Below, piece by piece: positions 33,801 to 42,269 of a DNA stretch of 64,000 nt (positions within the stretch are counted from its first letter, which is position 1; each line of letters opens with the position of its first letter). The DNA comes from Rivibacter sp049446155 (GTDB taxonomy: Bacteria; Pseudomonadota; Gammaproteobacteria; Burkholderiales; Burkholderiaceae_C): contig NZ_JBMSEE010000004.1 of assembly GCF_049446155.1 (NCBI RefSeq), forward strand, positions 310,001 to 374,000, read 5' to 3'. A program made the translations under genes and the position numbers. The notes below the pieces were generated by a model. That model was not told the origin of the DNA, ran no database searches, and saw nothing but the letters and a program-made list of their open reading frames with translations.

Positions 33801-34409
33801 GTTGTTGAGCTCGCGCAGGATGTCTTCGACGCGCGTGAGGTTCTCGCGCGTGTCCTTGAGCCGGTTCTCGGTCTCGCGGCGGCGTTCCTTGTACTTGGAC
33901 ACGCCGGCGGCTTCTTCGAGAAAGAGGCGCAGCTCCTCGGGCTTGGATTCGATGATGCGCGAGATCGTGCCCTGGCCGATGATCGCGTAGGCGCGCGGGC
34001 CCAGGCCGGTGCCGAGGAACACGTCCTGCACGTCGCGCCGGCGCACCGGCTGGTTGTTGATGTAGTAGCTGCTCGTGCCGTCGCGCGTCAGCACGCGCTT
34101 GACGGCGATCTCGCTGAACTGGTTCCACTGGCCGCCGGCGCGCGCCAGCGAGTTGTCGAACACGAGCTCGACGCTGGCACGGCTGGCCGGCTTGCGGTTG
34201 CCCGAGCCGTTGAAGATCACGTCCTGCATCGACTCGCCGCGCAGCTCGCTGGCCTTGCTCTCGCCGAGGACCCAGCGCACGGCGTCCATGATGTTGGACT
34301 TGCCGCAGCCGTTCGGGCCGACGACGCCGACCAACTGGCCGGGCAACTGGAAGTGCGTGGGTTCGGCGAACGATTTGAAGCCGGACAGCTTGATCGAGTT
34401 CAGGCGCAT
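30894..34409 (-). CDS. smc: Chromosome segregation protein SMC
   Basis: A 1171-residue SMC ATPase of normal bacterial length. The N-terminal head has the FKSFAEPTHF segment and Walker A GPNGCGKS (31-38). Two long coiled coils (about 165-500 and 660-1010) flank a hinge at about 510-650. The C-terminal head carries the signature HLLSGGEKALTAIAL and Walker B CLLDEVDAPLDD. It condenses and resolves sister chromosomes, normally with ScpA and ScpB, whose genes are not here. The gene is upstream of the zipA-like gene with a repeat in the gap. Confidence 0.97.
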   Translation of the reverse strand: MRLNSIKLSGFKSFAEPTHFQLPGQLVGVVGPNGCGKSNIMDAVRWVLGESKASELRGESMQDVIFNGSGNRKPASRASVELVFDNSLARAGGQWNQFSEIAVKRVLTRDGTSSYYINNQPVRRRDVQDVFLGTGLGPRAYAIIGQGTISRIIESKPEELRLFLEEAAGVSKYKERRRETENRLKDTRENLTRVEDILRELNNNLDKLEKQAEVAAQYRSLQEAGTTKLHQLWFLKHRDAAAEETRVKQAVLEATNALESRLAELRHVEAQLEEVRQSHYTASDELHTAQGSLAEAALEVSRLEERIRYVVEGRQRLEARLAELAAQNASWSTRQEEAQIELESIAEQIAAAEEQSEILAAQAEEQSANLPNAEEALQAARGRADQQRGKAGEVQQQIQLLAAESRNIDEQGRSLNQRRERLAGERSGLAAPDEARLATLREQLAAAEEAQAIADERLHELTEGVPQLDDARRAAQERANGEAAKQADLSARLDALRALQEKVQTEGKLRPWLAKHGLDGLAGLWTKLHIEAGWEPALEAALRERMNALEVGRSEIVRAFEGDPPPARLAFYTPPHAAIANTHATLPKLTDLLRLNDAGLKALLNDWLEGVYTAATLDEALANRTKLTHGEVIMTPAGHAVSQFAVSFYAPDSEQAGMLARAQEIENLEKQVRAQSLLVEESRSALVRAEAAYTDAAQRLVSARREAAEGQTRTHQLQVETLRLAQQSEAASARRGQIEEELAEIDAQLEGLQERRMTGEARFEELDIQLANEQERHAELEEAVIAAERKLADAREQLRSLERQAQEAQFQARALAARRGELQRGIETAAQQVQANAQSEAQVREELTVLTDAAAQAGLQEALALKMEREQALAAQRSRYDELSAQLRAADEQRLAFERSLDPLREQITKLQLEQQAASLGGAQYMEQLTAAEVDLEALAKGIEEGGVKLYGLQTEIDRINREIAALGAVNLAALDELTAARERKTFLDAQNADLNDAIHTLENAIHKIDLQTRDLLKATFETVNTHFGQMFPSLFGGGQAKLVMTGDEILDAGVQVMAQPPGKKNSTIHLLSGGEKALTAIALVFAIFQLNPAPFCLLDEVDAPLDDANTERYARLVTKMSEGTQFLFISHNKIAMEMAKQLIGVTMQEQGVSRIVAVDMDAAVSMAQAA

Positions 34410-34619
34410 GAGCGGGGTCGCCGGCGGCAGTGCGGAAGATATCGGGTACGCATCCTCGGTCTGCCGCTAAGTCGTTGATTTGCTTGGGAAATCCGCTCGC
34501 GATGCGGGCGGGAAAGCGGCGCGGATGATAGCATCGGCCCACCGCGCGAAACCCCTTGCGCCCCCTGCAACAACGCAACGAAACGTCGGCGCCGCAAGGC
34601 CTGGCCGGCGTCCCCAGTC

Positions 34620-35120
34620 ATGGCCTCCACGAAGTCCGCCAAGCCCGCCAAAACCGCGAAGCTGCCCGCCGGCGCGAAGCAGCGCGAAATGCCGCCCAAC
34701 CCGCCGACCGCGCCCAGCAAGGAACTGCACGTGTTCCCGAACCCCGCGCCCGAGCGCGACTACGTGATCCAGTTCCAGATCCCCGAGTTCACCTGCCACT
34801 GTCCGCTGACGGGTCAGCCGGACTTCGCGCACTTCACGATCGACATGATCGCGGACGATCTCTGCGTCGAGCTCAAGAGCCTGAAGATGTACATGTGGAG
34901 CTTCCGCAACGAGGGCGCGTTCCACGAGAAGGTCACCAACGACATCCTCACCAAGATCGTCCAGACCACGAAGCCGCGCTTCGCGCGCATCACCGCCAAG
35001 TGGTATGTGCGCGGCGGCATCTACACCAACGTGGTGGCCGAGCACCGCAAGAAGGGCTGGAAGCCCGAGCCGGTGGTGACGCTGCCGGCGCACGCGACCG
35101 AAACCGGGCTGCTGCGCTGA
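34620..35120 (+). CDS. queF: NADPH-dependent 7-cyano-7-deazaguanine (preQ0) reductase QueF, unimodular
   Basis: A 166-residue tunnelling-fold enzyme. The nucleophile is probably Cys61 in EFTCHCPLTGQPDFAHF (56-72), with Asp68 in the same motif, and the QueF motif ELKSLKMYMWSFRNEG follows at about 84-99. It reduces preQ0 to preQ1 in queuosine synthesis. The first 30 residues are a lysine/alanine/proline-rich extension. Its stop overlaps the start of the next methyltransferase gene. I checked the 210-base upstream gap for a preQ1 riboswitch and saw none. Confidence 0.93.
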   Translation: MASTKSAKPAKTAKLPAGAKQREMPPNPPTAPSKELHVFPNPAPERDYVIQFQIPEFTCHCPLTGQPDFAHFTIDMIADDLCVELKSLKMYMWSFRNEGAFHEKVTNDILTKIVQTTKPRFARITAKWYVRGGIYTNVVAEHRKKGWKPEPVVTLPAHATETGLLR

Positions 35121-35944
35121 TGGGCCGCGGCGCCAGCGCGGCGGAAGACTTCCTCGTCGAGTTCCACCGGCGCACGCCGAGCTGCACGCCGCTGGCCTTC
35201 GCGGATCGCGCAGCGGTGGGCGACGGGTTTGCATGGTCCTCGTCGTACGACGCCCTGGCCGAACTCGCGCGGCCCGCGGATCGCAGCATCCTCGACGTGG
35301 CCTGCGGCGACGGCTATCTGCTCGAGCGGCTTCACGCTCGCGCACCCCAGGCCGCGCTGGTCGGCATCGACATGAGCGACGGCGAGCTGGCCGCGGCGCG
35401 CGATCGCCTGGGCGAACGCGCTGAGCTGCGGCTCGAACGCGCGCAGGCCTTGTCGATGCCCGACGCATGCGTCGACCTCGCGACCTGCCACATGGCCTTC
35501 ATGCTGATGGACGACGCGCCGGCCGTCGTCGCCGAGCTGCGGCGCGTGCTGCGTCCGGGCGGCCGCGTGGGCCTCGTGATCGGACGCGGCATGGCCGACA
35601 CGCCGGCCGAGGCGGTCTACCTGCGTCTGCTGCGCGCCGCGTTCGCGTCGGAGGGCGTGCCGCCGCTGCGGCTGGGCGATCCGGTACTGCGCCGCGACGA
35701 CGGCCTCGCGCTGCTGTTCGCCGACGGCTTCACCGATCACGCGCAATGCGACTTCGAGGTGGGCTTCGTAGGGGATGTCGCAGCGCTGTGGCGCGAGATC
35801 ACGCTGAGCTACGACCTCTGGCGCCTGTCGCCGTCCGGGCGCGAGGCCTTGCGCGAGGCGGTGTGCGCCGAGTGGGCCGCGCTGGAAGCGCCGCTTTCGC
35901 TGGTCTGGCGGCTGCGCCGGTTCACGGCAACCCGCGCCCGATAA
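35120..35944 (+). CDS. Class I SAM-dependent methyltransferase, unknown substrate
   Basis: A 274-residue protein whose ATG shares a base with the queF stop (TGATG). The SAM-binding Rossmann fold is clear: motif I ILDVACGDGYLLE (57-69), acidic residue in LVGIDMSDGELAAARDRL, and LRPGGRVGLVIGRG as the post-motif strand. It belongs to the methyltransferase type 11 group, usually acting on small molecules. Coupling to queF could suggest tRNA modification but is not enough to assign one. Eight bases separate it from dapC. Confidence 0.8.
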   Translation: MGRGASAAEDFLVEFHRRTPSCTPLAFADRAAVGDGFAWSSSYDALAELARPADRSILDVACGDGYLLERLHARAPQAALVGIDMSDGELAAARDRLGERAELRLERAQALSMPDACVDLATCHMAFMLMDDAPAVVAELRRVLRPGGRVGLVIGRGMADTPAEAVYLRLLRAAFASEGVPPLRLGDPVLRRDDGLALLFADGFTDHAQCDFEVGFVGDVAALWREITLSYDLWRLSPSGREALREAVCAEWAALEAPLSLVWRLRRFTATRAR

Positions 35945-35952
35945 TCGCCCGC

Positions 35953-37167
35953 ATGAACCCCCTGCTCGCCCGCCTGCAGCCCTACCCCTTCGAGCGGCTG
36001 CGCACCCTCACGCAAGACGTCCAGCCCAACCCGGCCTACGCGCCCATCAGCCTGGGCATCGGCGAGCCCAAGCATCCGACGCCGGAGTTCATCAAGGCCG
36101 CGCTGAGCGCCTCGCTCGACGGCCTGGCCAGCTATCCGGCCACGGCCGGCGAACCGGCGCTGCGCCAGGCCTGCGTCGCGTGGCTGCAGCGCCGCTACGG
36201 CCTCGCGGTCGACGCGGCCACGCAGGTGCTGCCGGTCAACGGCTCGCGCGAGGCGCTGTTCGCGCTGGCGCAGACGGTGGTCGATGCCACGAAGCCCGGC
36301 GCCACCGTGGTCTGCCCGAACCCGTTCTATCAAATCTACGAAGGCGCGGCCCTGCTGGCCGGCGCCGAGGTCGCGTTCGCCAACAGCGATCCGGCGCGCA
36401 ATTTCGCCGTCGACTGGTCGCAGATCGACGAGGCCACCTGGTCGCACACGCAGCTGGTCTACGTGTGCTCGCCCGGCAACCCGACCGGCGCGGTGATGCC
36501 GATCGAGGAGTGGGCGCGGCTGTTCGATCTGTCCGACCGCCACGGCTTCGTGATCGCCAGCGACGAGTGCTACTCGGAGATCTGGTTCGGCGACACGCCG
36601 CCGCTGGGCGGGCTGGAGGCCGCCGCGAAGCTGGGGCGCACGGACTATCGCCGCCTGATCACGCTGACCAGCCTGTCCAAGCGCAGCAACGTGCCGGGCC
36701 TGCGCTCGGGCTTTGTCGCCGGCGACGCGCAGATCCTGAAGAACTTCCTGCTCTACCGCACCTACCACGGCAGCGCGATGAGCCCGGCCGTGCAGCGCGC
36801 CAGCGCCGCGGCCTGGGCCGACGAGGCGCATGTCGAGGCCAATCGCGCGCTGTACCGCCAGAAGTTCGCGCGCGTGACGCCGATCCTGGCCGAGTCGCTC
36901 GACGTGGCCCTGCCCGATGCGAGCTTCTACCTCTGGGCCGGCGTGCCCGGAAGCGACGCCGAGCGCGACCAGCGCTTCGCCCGCGAACTGCTCGCTCAAT
37001 ACAATGTGACGGTGTTGCCCGGCAGTTTTCTCGCACGCGACGCCCATGGCACGAACCCCGGCGCGGGGCGCATCCGCATGGCACTGGTGGCCGGCGTCGA
37101 CGAATGCGTCGAGGCCGCCGAGCGCATCGCCCGCTTCAGCCGCGACTTCGCGCGCGCCGTCTCCTGA
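35953..37167 (+). CDS. dapC: N-succinyldiaminopimelate aminotransferase DapC
   Basis: A 404-residue class I/II PLP aminotransferase. Key segments are ISLGIGEPKHPTPEF, PVNGSREALFALAQ, CPNPFYQIYEG, CSPGNPTGAVMP and ASDECYSEIWF, with the PLP lysine Lys243 in SLSKRSNVPGLRSGF. The downstream dapD and dapE genes identify it as DapC, which makes N-succinyl-LL-diaminopimelate from the 6-oxo precursor with glutamate, in lysine and peptidoglycan synthesis. Confidence 0.93.
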   Translation: MNPLLARLQPYPFERLRTLTQDVQPNPAYAPISLGIGEPKHPTPEFIKAALSASLDGLASYPATAGEPALRQACVAWLQRRYGLAVDAATQVLPVNGSREALFALAQTVVDATKPGATVVCPNPFYQIYEGAALLAGAEVAFANSDPARNFAVDWSQIDEATWSHTQLVYVCSPGNPTGAVMPIEEWARLFDLSDRHGFVIASDECYSEIWFGDTPPLGGLEAAAKLGRTDYRRLITLTSLSKRSNVPGLRSGFVAGDAQILKNFLLYRTYHGSAMSPAVQRASAAAWADEAHVEANRALYRQKFARVTPILAESLDVALPDASFYLWAGVPGSDAERDQRFARELLAQYNVTVLPGSFLARDAHGTNPGAGRIRMALVAGVDECVEAAERIARFSRDFARAVS

Positions 37168-37196
37168 TTCCTTTCCCCTCTTGCAGTGACCCGACC

Positions 37197-38015
<819 letters not shown>

Positions 38016-38072
38016 TCGCGGCGGCGCGGCAGGCCGCAGGATCCACGAGATCGAGGAGAGAGGAAGGGAACG

Positions 38073-39257
38073 ATGAGCACCGGCAACATGGAACGCGTGC
38101 TTCGGCTGATGGCCGACAAGCGCGCCTCGGACGTCTACCTCTCGGCCAACGCGCCGATCCAGATCAAGATCAACGGCCAGATGCTGCAGCTGTCCGACCA
38201 GCCGCTCACGCCCGAGCAGCCGCGCCAGCTGCTGGCCGAGCTGCTCGCCCCGGCGCAGCTCGAGGAGCTGGAAGAGCTCGGCGAGCTCAACATGGGCATC
38301 GGCATCTCCGGGGTCGGCAGCTTTCGCCTGAGCGCGTTTCGCCAGCGCGGCTCGATCGCCGCGGTGTTTCGCTGCATCCCGGTCGAGATCCCGACGCTCG
38401 ACTCGCTCAAGCTGCCCGAGATCCTCAACACGCTGATCCTCGAGAAGCGCGGCCTGATCCTCGTGGTCGGCGCCACCGGCACCGGCAAGAGCACCACGCT
38501 TGCCTCGATGCTGGAGCACCGCAACAAGAACATGGCGGGCCACATCCTTACCATCGAGGACCCGATCGAGTTCCTGTTCTCCAACAAGCGCGCGATCGTC
38601 AACCAGCGCGAGGTCGGCCGCGACACGCAAAGCCTGCAGATCGGCCTGAAGAACGCGCTGCGCCAGGCGCCGGACTGCATCTTCATCGGCGAGATCCGCG
38701 ACCGCGAGACGATGACCGCGGCGATCTCCTATGCGCTGTCGGGCCACCTGGTGCTCTCGACGCTGCACGCCAACAACTCCTACCACGCGCTGGGCCGCAT
38801 CCTGTCGTTCTACACGCCGGAATCGCGCCCGGCCCTGCTCAACGACCTCGGCGCCGCGCTCAAGGCCGTGGTCTCGCAGCGGCTGATCCGCTCCACCACC
38901 GGTGGTCGCATCCCGTCGGTCGAGGTGCTGCTCAACACCAAGCTCATCTCCGACCTGATCGCGCAGGGCGACTTCAGCGGCATCAAGGAGGCGATGGAGC
39001 AGTCGCTCGCCGAGGGTTCGCAGACCTTCGAGCAGGATCTGGCGCGCCTGATCACCGACGGCGACATCACCCGCGACGACGGCCTGGCCTTTGCCGACTC
39101 GCCGACCAATCTCATGTGGCGCCTGCAGAACGACACGAGCTCGCAGTCCAAGCTCATGCCCAAGAAGGAAGAGAAGGAAGACGGCCCGTCGTTCACCGAG
39201 ATCACGCTCGAGGTGCGCCCCGACGACCGGCGCACGAACTTCGGCTCCCTGCAGTGA
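38073..39257 (+). CDS. pilU: Type IV pilus retraction ATPase PilU/PilT-like
   Basis: A 394-residue secretion ATPase behind GAGGAAGGG. Walker A is GATGTGKS (133-140), the Asp box TIEDPIEF and Walker B-region IFIGEIRDRETM follow, then the His box ALSGHLVLSTLHANN. The C-terminal tail is acidic/lysine-rich (KKEEKEDG). PilU works with PilT to depolymerise type IV pili. Its location between dapD and dapE, with its stop overlapping the dapE start, recurs in Betaproteobacteria, so it is probably co-transcribed with the lysine genes despite the unrelated role. Confidence 0.9.
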   Translation: MSTGNMERVLRLMADKRASDVYLSANAPIQIKINGQMLQLSDQPLTPEQPRQLLAELLAPAQLEELEELGELNMGIGISGVGSFRLSAFRQRGSIAAVFRCIPVEIPTLDSLKLPEILNTLILEKRGLILVVGATGTGKSTTLASMLEHRNKNMAGHILTIEDPIEFLFSNKRAIVNQREVGRDTQSLQIGLKNALRQAPDCIFIGEIRDRETMTAAISYALSGHLVLSTLHANNSYHALGRILSFYTPESRPALLNDLGAALKAVVSQRLIRSTTGGRIPSVEVLLNTKLISDLIAQGDFSGIKEAMEQSLAEGSQTFEQDLARLITDGDITRDDGLAFADSPTNLMWRLQNDTSSQSKLMPKKEEKEDGPSFTEITLEVRPDDRRTNFGSLQ

Positions 39258-40444
39258 GCAAGGGTCGCGAACCGGGCACCGACGCCTCGCTCGCCCACAT
39301 CGCGCTGCGGCTGGCCGAGCAACTGGTCTCGCGCCGCTCGGTCACGCCCGACGACGCCGGCTGCCAGGCCCTGATCGCCACGCGTCTCGAGGCGCTGGGC
39401 TTCGACTGCCGCACCATCGAAAGCGGCCCGGCCGACTTTCGCGTCACCAACCTGTGGGCCGTGCGACGCGGCAGCGCCGGCACGGCCGGGCGCCTGCTCG
39501 CCTTCGCCGGTCATACCGACGTGGTGCCCACCGGCCCCGTCGATCGCTGGTCGTCCGACCCCTTCGTGCCCACGCACCGCGACGGCCGCCTCTACGGCCG
39601 CGGCGCGGCCGACATGAAGACCTCGATCGCCTGCATGGTCGCCGCGGTCGAGGCCTTCGTCGCGGCGAAGCCGGACCACGCGGGCTCGATCGCCTTCCTG
39701 CTCACCAGCGACGAGGAAGGTCCGGCCAACGACGGCACCGTCAAGGTGGTCGAGTGGCTGCGCGCCGAGGGCGTGCGGCTCGATGCCTGCATCGTCGGCG
39801 AGCCCACCTCGGTTGAGCGCGTGGGCGACATGGTCAAGCTCGGCCGCCGCGGCTCGCTGACCGGCCGGCTCACCGTGCATGGCGTGCAGGGCCACGTGGC
39901 CTACCCGCACCTGGCCGACAACCCGATCCACCGCGTCGCCGCGCCGCTGGCCGAGCTGGCGGCCACCGAATGGGACCGCGGCAACACGCACTTCCCGCCG
40001 ACCAGCTTCCAGGTCTCGAACATCCATGCCGGCACCGGCGTCGGCAACGTGATCCCAGGCGAAGCGGTGGTCGACTTCAACTTCCGCTTCTCGACGGCGA
40101 GCACCGCTGAAGGGCTCAAGCAGCGCGTGTCGGCCGTGCTCGAACGCCACGCCCTCAAGCACACGCTGCAGTGGACGCTGGGCGGCCTGCCCTTCCTCAC
40201 CGAACCCGGCGAGCTGACCGACGCGGTGCGCGCGGCGATCGCCGAGGTCGCGGGCCTCGAGACCGAGCTCTCCACCACCGGCGGCACGTCCGACGGCCGC
40301 TTCATCGCGCAGATCTGTCCGCAGGTGATCGAACTCGGGCCGGTCAACGCCAGCATCCACAAGGTCGACGAGCATGTCGCGGTGGCCGACATCGGCCCCT
40401 TGGCGCGCATGTACCTCGGCGTGATGCAAAGGCTGATCGCTTGA
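39254..40444 (+). CDS. dapE: Succinyl-diaminopimelate desuccinylase DapE
   Basis: A 396-residue M20 metallohydrolase with a GTG start overlapping the pilU stop (GTGA). Zinc ligands are visible: His87 in FAGHTDVVP, Asp120 in GRGAADMK, and the base/ligand pair Glu154-Glu155 in TSDEEGPA. The dimerisation (lid) domain is about 195-310 (HGVQGHVAYPHLADNP). It hydrolyses N-succinyl-LL-diaminopimelate to diaminopimelate and succinate, completing the succinylase branch after DapD and DapC. Confidence 0.95.
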   Translation: MSKGREPGTDASLAHIALRLAEQLVSRRSVTPDDAGCQALIATRLEALGFDCRTIESGPADFRVTNLWAVRRGSAGTAGRLLAFAGHTDVVPTGPVDRWSSDPFVPTHRDGRLYGRGAADMKTSIACMVAAVEAFVAAKPDHAGSIAFLLTSDEEGPANDGTVKVVEWLRAEGVRLDACIVGEPTSVERVGDMVKLGRRGSLTGRLTVHGVQGHVAYPHLADNPIHRVAAPLAELAATEWDRGNTHFPPTSFQVSNIHAGTGVGNVIPGEAVVDFNFRFSTASTAEGLKQRVSAVLERHALKHTLQWTLGGLPFLTEPGELTDAVRAAIAEVAGLETELSTTGGTSDGRFIAQICPQVIELGPVNASIHKVDEHVAVADIGPLARMYLGVMQRLIA

Positions 40445-41310
40445 CGCTGCTCGAACTCGTCGAGGCGCAAGCCGAGCGCCTTGCGCAAGCCGGCGTCTCG
40501 TTCGGCCACGGCACGACCAATGCCTACGACGAGGCGGCGTGGCTCGTGCAGTGGTCGCTCGGCCTGCCGCTCGACGCGCTCGACGACCAGTCCGCCCGCC
40601 CGGTCAGCGCGCAAGAAAAGCGGCGTGCGCAGGCGCTCGTCGGCGAACGCATCGCGACGCGCAAGCCCGCCGCCTACCTCACGCACGAGGCCTGGCTGCA
40701 AGGCGTGCCGTTCTATGTGGACGAGCGCGCGATCGTGCCGCGCAGCTTCATCGCCGAGCTGATCGCCGACGGCAGCATCGATCCCTGGCTCAGCGACCGC
40801 GCCGAGCGCGTGCTCGACCTGTGCACCGGCAACGGCAGCCTTGCGGTGCTGGCGGCGATGGCCTGGCCCGAGGTCCGCGTCGACGCCAGCGACCTGTCGC
40901 GCGACGCGCTGGCGGTCGCGCGCATCAACGTCGAGCGCCACGGCCTGGTCGAGCGCATCACGCTGGTCGAAAGCGATGCGCTGGCCGCCACGCCGGGCCC
41001 GTACGACCTGATCCTGTGCAACCCGCCCTACGTCAACGCCGCGTCGATGGCGGCGCTGCCGCCCGAGTACCGCGCCGAGCCCGAGATGGCGCTGGGCAGC
41101 GGCCCAGACGGCATGGATTTCACGCGCCGCCTGCTGCGTGAAGCGCCCCACGCGATGACGCCGCAGTCCGTGCTCGTGATCGAGATCGGCAACGAACGCG
41201 AGCATTTCGAGCGCGCGTTTCCGCGGCTCGAAGCGGTGTGGCTGGAAACCAGCGCGGGCGCCGACCAGGTGCTGCTGCTCACGCGCGACGCGATCGTCGC
41301 GGGCAGCTGA
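40441..41310 (+). CDS. prmB: 50S ribosomal protein uL3 glutamine N5-methyltransferase PrmB
   Basis: A 289-residue enzyme with a TTG start overlapping the dapE stop (TTGA). The N-terminal helical substrate-recognition domain precedes a SAM fold with DLCTGNGS (126-133) and the glutamine methyltransferase hallmark NPPY (194-197). The FGHGTTNAYDEAAWLVQWSLGL opening distinguishes PrmB from PrmC. It methylates a glutamine of ribosomal protein L3 during ribosome assembly. Being last in the coupled pilU-dapE-prmB run suggests shared transcription. Confidence 0.92.
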   Translation: MTLLELVEAQAERLAQAGVSFGHGTTNAYDEAAWLVQWSLGLPLDALDDQSARPVSAQEKRRAQALVGERIATRKPAAYLTHEAWLQGVPFYVDERAIVPRSFIAELIADGSIDPWLSDRAERVLDLCTGNGSLAVLAAMAWPEVRVDASDLSRDALAVARINVERHGLVERITLVESDALAATPGPYDLILCNPPYVNAASMAALPPEYRAEPEMALGSGPDGMDFTRRLLREAPHAMTPQSVLVIEIGNEREHFERAFPRLEAVWLETSAGADQVLLLTRDAIVAGS

Positions 41311-41313
41311 ATC

Positions 41314-41384
41314 GAGCCCCCACGCTCGCTGCGTTCGCTGCCCCCACGGGGGCGCAGCCGCCTTGGCGCGGTCCTGCGGCGGGC
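41314..41384 (+). repeat. GC-rich intergenic repeat, family B, copy 2
   Basis: The element opens GAGCCCCCACGCTCGCTGCG, passes through a CCCCC-ACG-GGGG stem, and ends with TGCGGCGGGCG. It matches the element at 30829-30889 read in the other orientation over nearly the full length, with scattered changes. It fills the gap between the convergent prmB and unknown genes and its central stem could serve as a bidirectional terminator. Confidence 0.75.
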
Positions 41385-41386
41385 GA

Positions 41387-42070
41387 TCAGCTCGCGGCGC
41401 CGGTCTTGTCCTCGCGCGGCGTCAGCGGCACGCCGCCGGGCGCCGGCTGCAGCCAGGATCGCTGCATCTCCATGAACTGCGAGACGGTGGCGTCCTGCAC
41501 GCTGACCGCGTGGCCCTTGAGTGCGCGCAGGTCCTGCACGCTCTCGGGGCCGTGAAGCTCGGCCTCGCGGTCGCCGATCGCGATCGACAGTCGCGAGCGC
41601 AGTTCGGCCAGGCCGAGCGCCGACCAGTTGCTGACGAGAAACTCGATCTGGATCAGCGCCTTGCGCAGCACCTCGACCGGCACCTCGTCATAGGCGCGCG
41701 CGCCCGACTTGTGCAAGGCACGCTCGAAGTACGCCAGGTGCCGCGCCAGCGCGCGCGCCTGCGGATGGCGCTTCATCAGCATGCGCAGCTCGGTGCGCAT
41801 CAACGCCAGGCGCCCGGCATCGAGACCCTGGCTGGCACGCGACTTGGGCGCGGGGGGCGCCGCGGCCTTCGCCTTCTTGCTCGGAGCGGCGTCGCTCGGG
41901 TCGACCAGCACGAAGCGGAAATCGAAGCCGATGCGCTGGAGCCGCACATGGTGCTTGAGCAACTGGCGCCAGCTGCGGCGCTTCGGGGCGTCGGCGGCGG
42001 GCGTGCCGCCGCGCAGGCTCGAAACGGAGCGACGGGCAGCGGGTTCGGCAGTCGAGGACCGGCGGGACAT
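41387..42070 (-). CDS. Conserved-looking hypothetical protein, Arg/Ala-rich
   Basis: A 227-residue protein starting MSRRSSTAEPAARRSVSSLR; I do not recognise a named family. The first 30 residues are basic and low complexity. Then comes KRRSWRQLLKHHVRLQRIGFDFRFVLVDP, a basic alanine-rich spacer (about 63-80), and a helical C-terminal part (LRMLMKRHPQARALARHLAYF, LRKALIQIEFLVSNWSALG). No signal peptide, membrane segment or metal site is seen. Coding is supported by GC3 bias and by the isolated position between convergent prmB and a divergent ABC-F gene. The start lacks an obvious ribosome site, so the N-terminus is uncertain. Confidence 0.6.
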   Translation of the reverse strand: MSRRSSTAEPAARRSVSSLRGGTPAADAPKRRSWRQLLKHHVRLQRIGFDFRFVLVDPSDAAPSKKAKAAAPPAPKSRASQGLDAGRLALMRTELRMLMKRHPQARALARHLAYFERALHKSGARAYDEVPVEVLRKALIQIEFLVSNWSALGLAELRSRLSIAIGDREAELHGPESVQDLRALKGHAVSVQDATVSQFMEMQRSWLQPAPGGVPLTPREDKTGAAS

Positions 42071-42269
42071 GCTCGGAAGGCGCGACGATGGTAGATGGGC
42101 GGTCGGACGACGAGGATAAACGTCGCTTGAGACGCCGAGACACGCCCTGCCACGCCTGCGCGTGACATCTGCACGATGACCGGCGCATGAAGCCCGAGGC
42201 GGCCATGCCGCTATGCTTGCGCCCCTTGCCGCGCCCGCTGCGTTGCCGCGCGGCCCCAGCCCCGATTCC

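Noticed and set aside
34410..34619. Possible preQ1 riboswitch upstream of queF
   Set aside because: No preQ1-I or preQ1-II aptamer pattern (conserved loop bases and A-rich tail) is visible in the gap.
41387..42070. Identification as DarP/YjgA or a DUF615 protein
   Set aside because: I considered it from position and size, but the sequence lacks the features I know from that family, so it is left as unknown.
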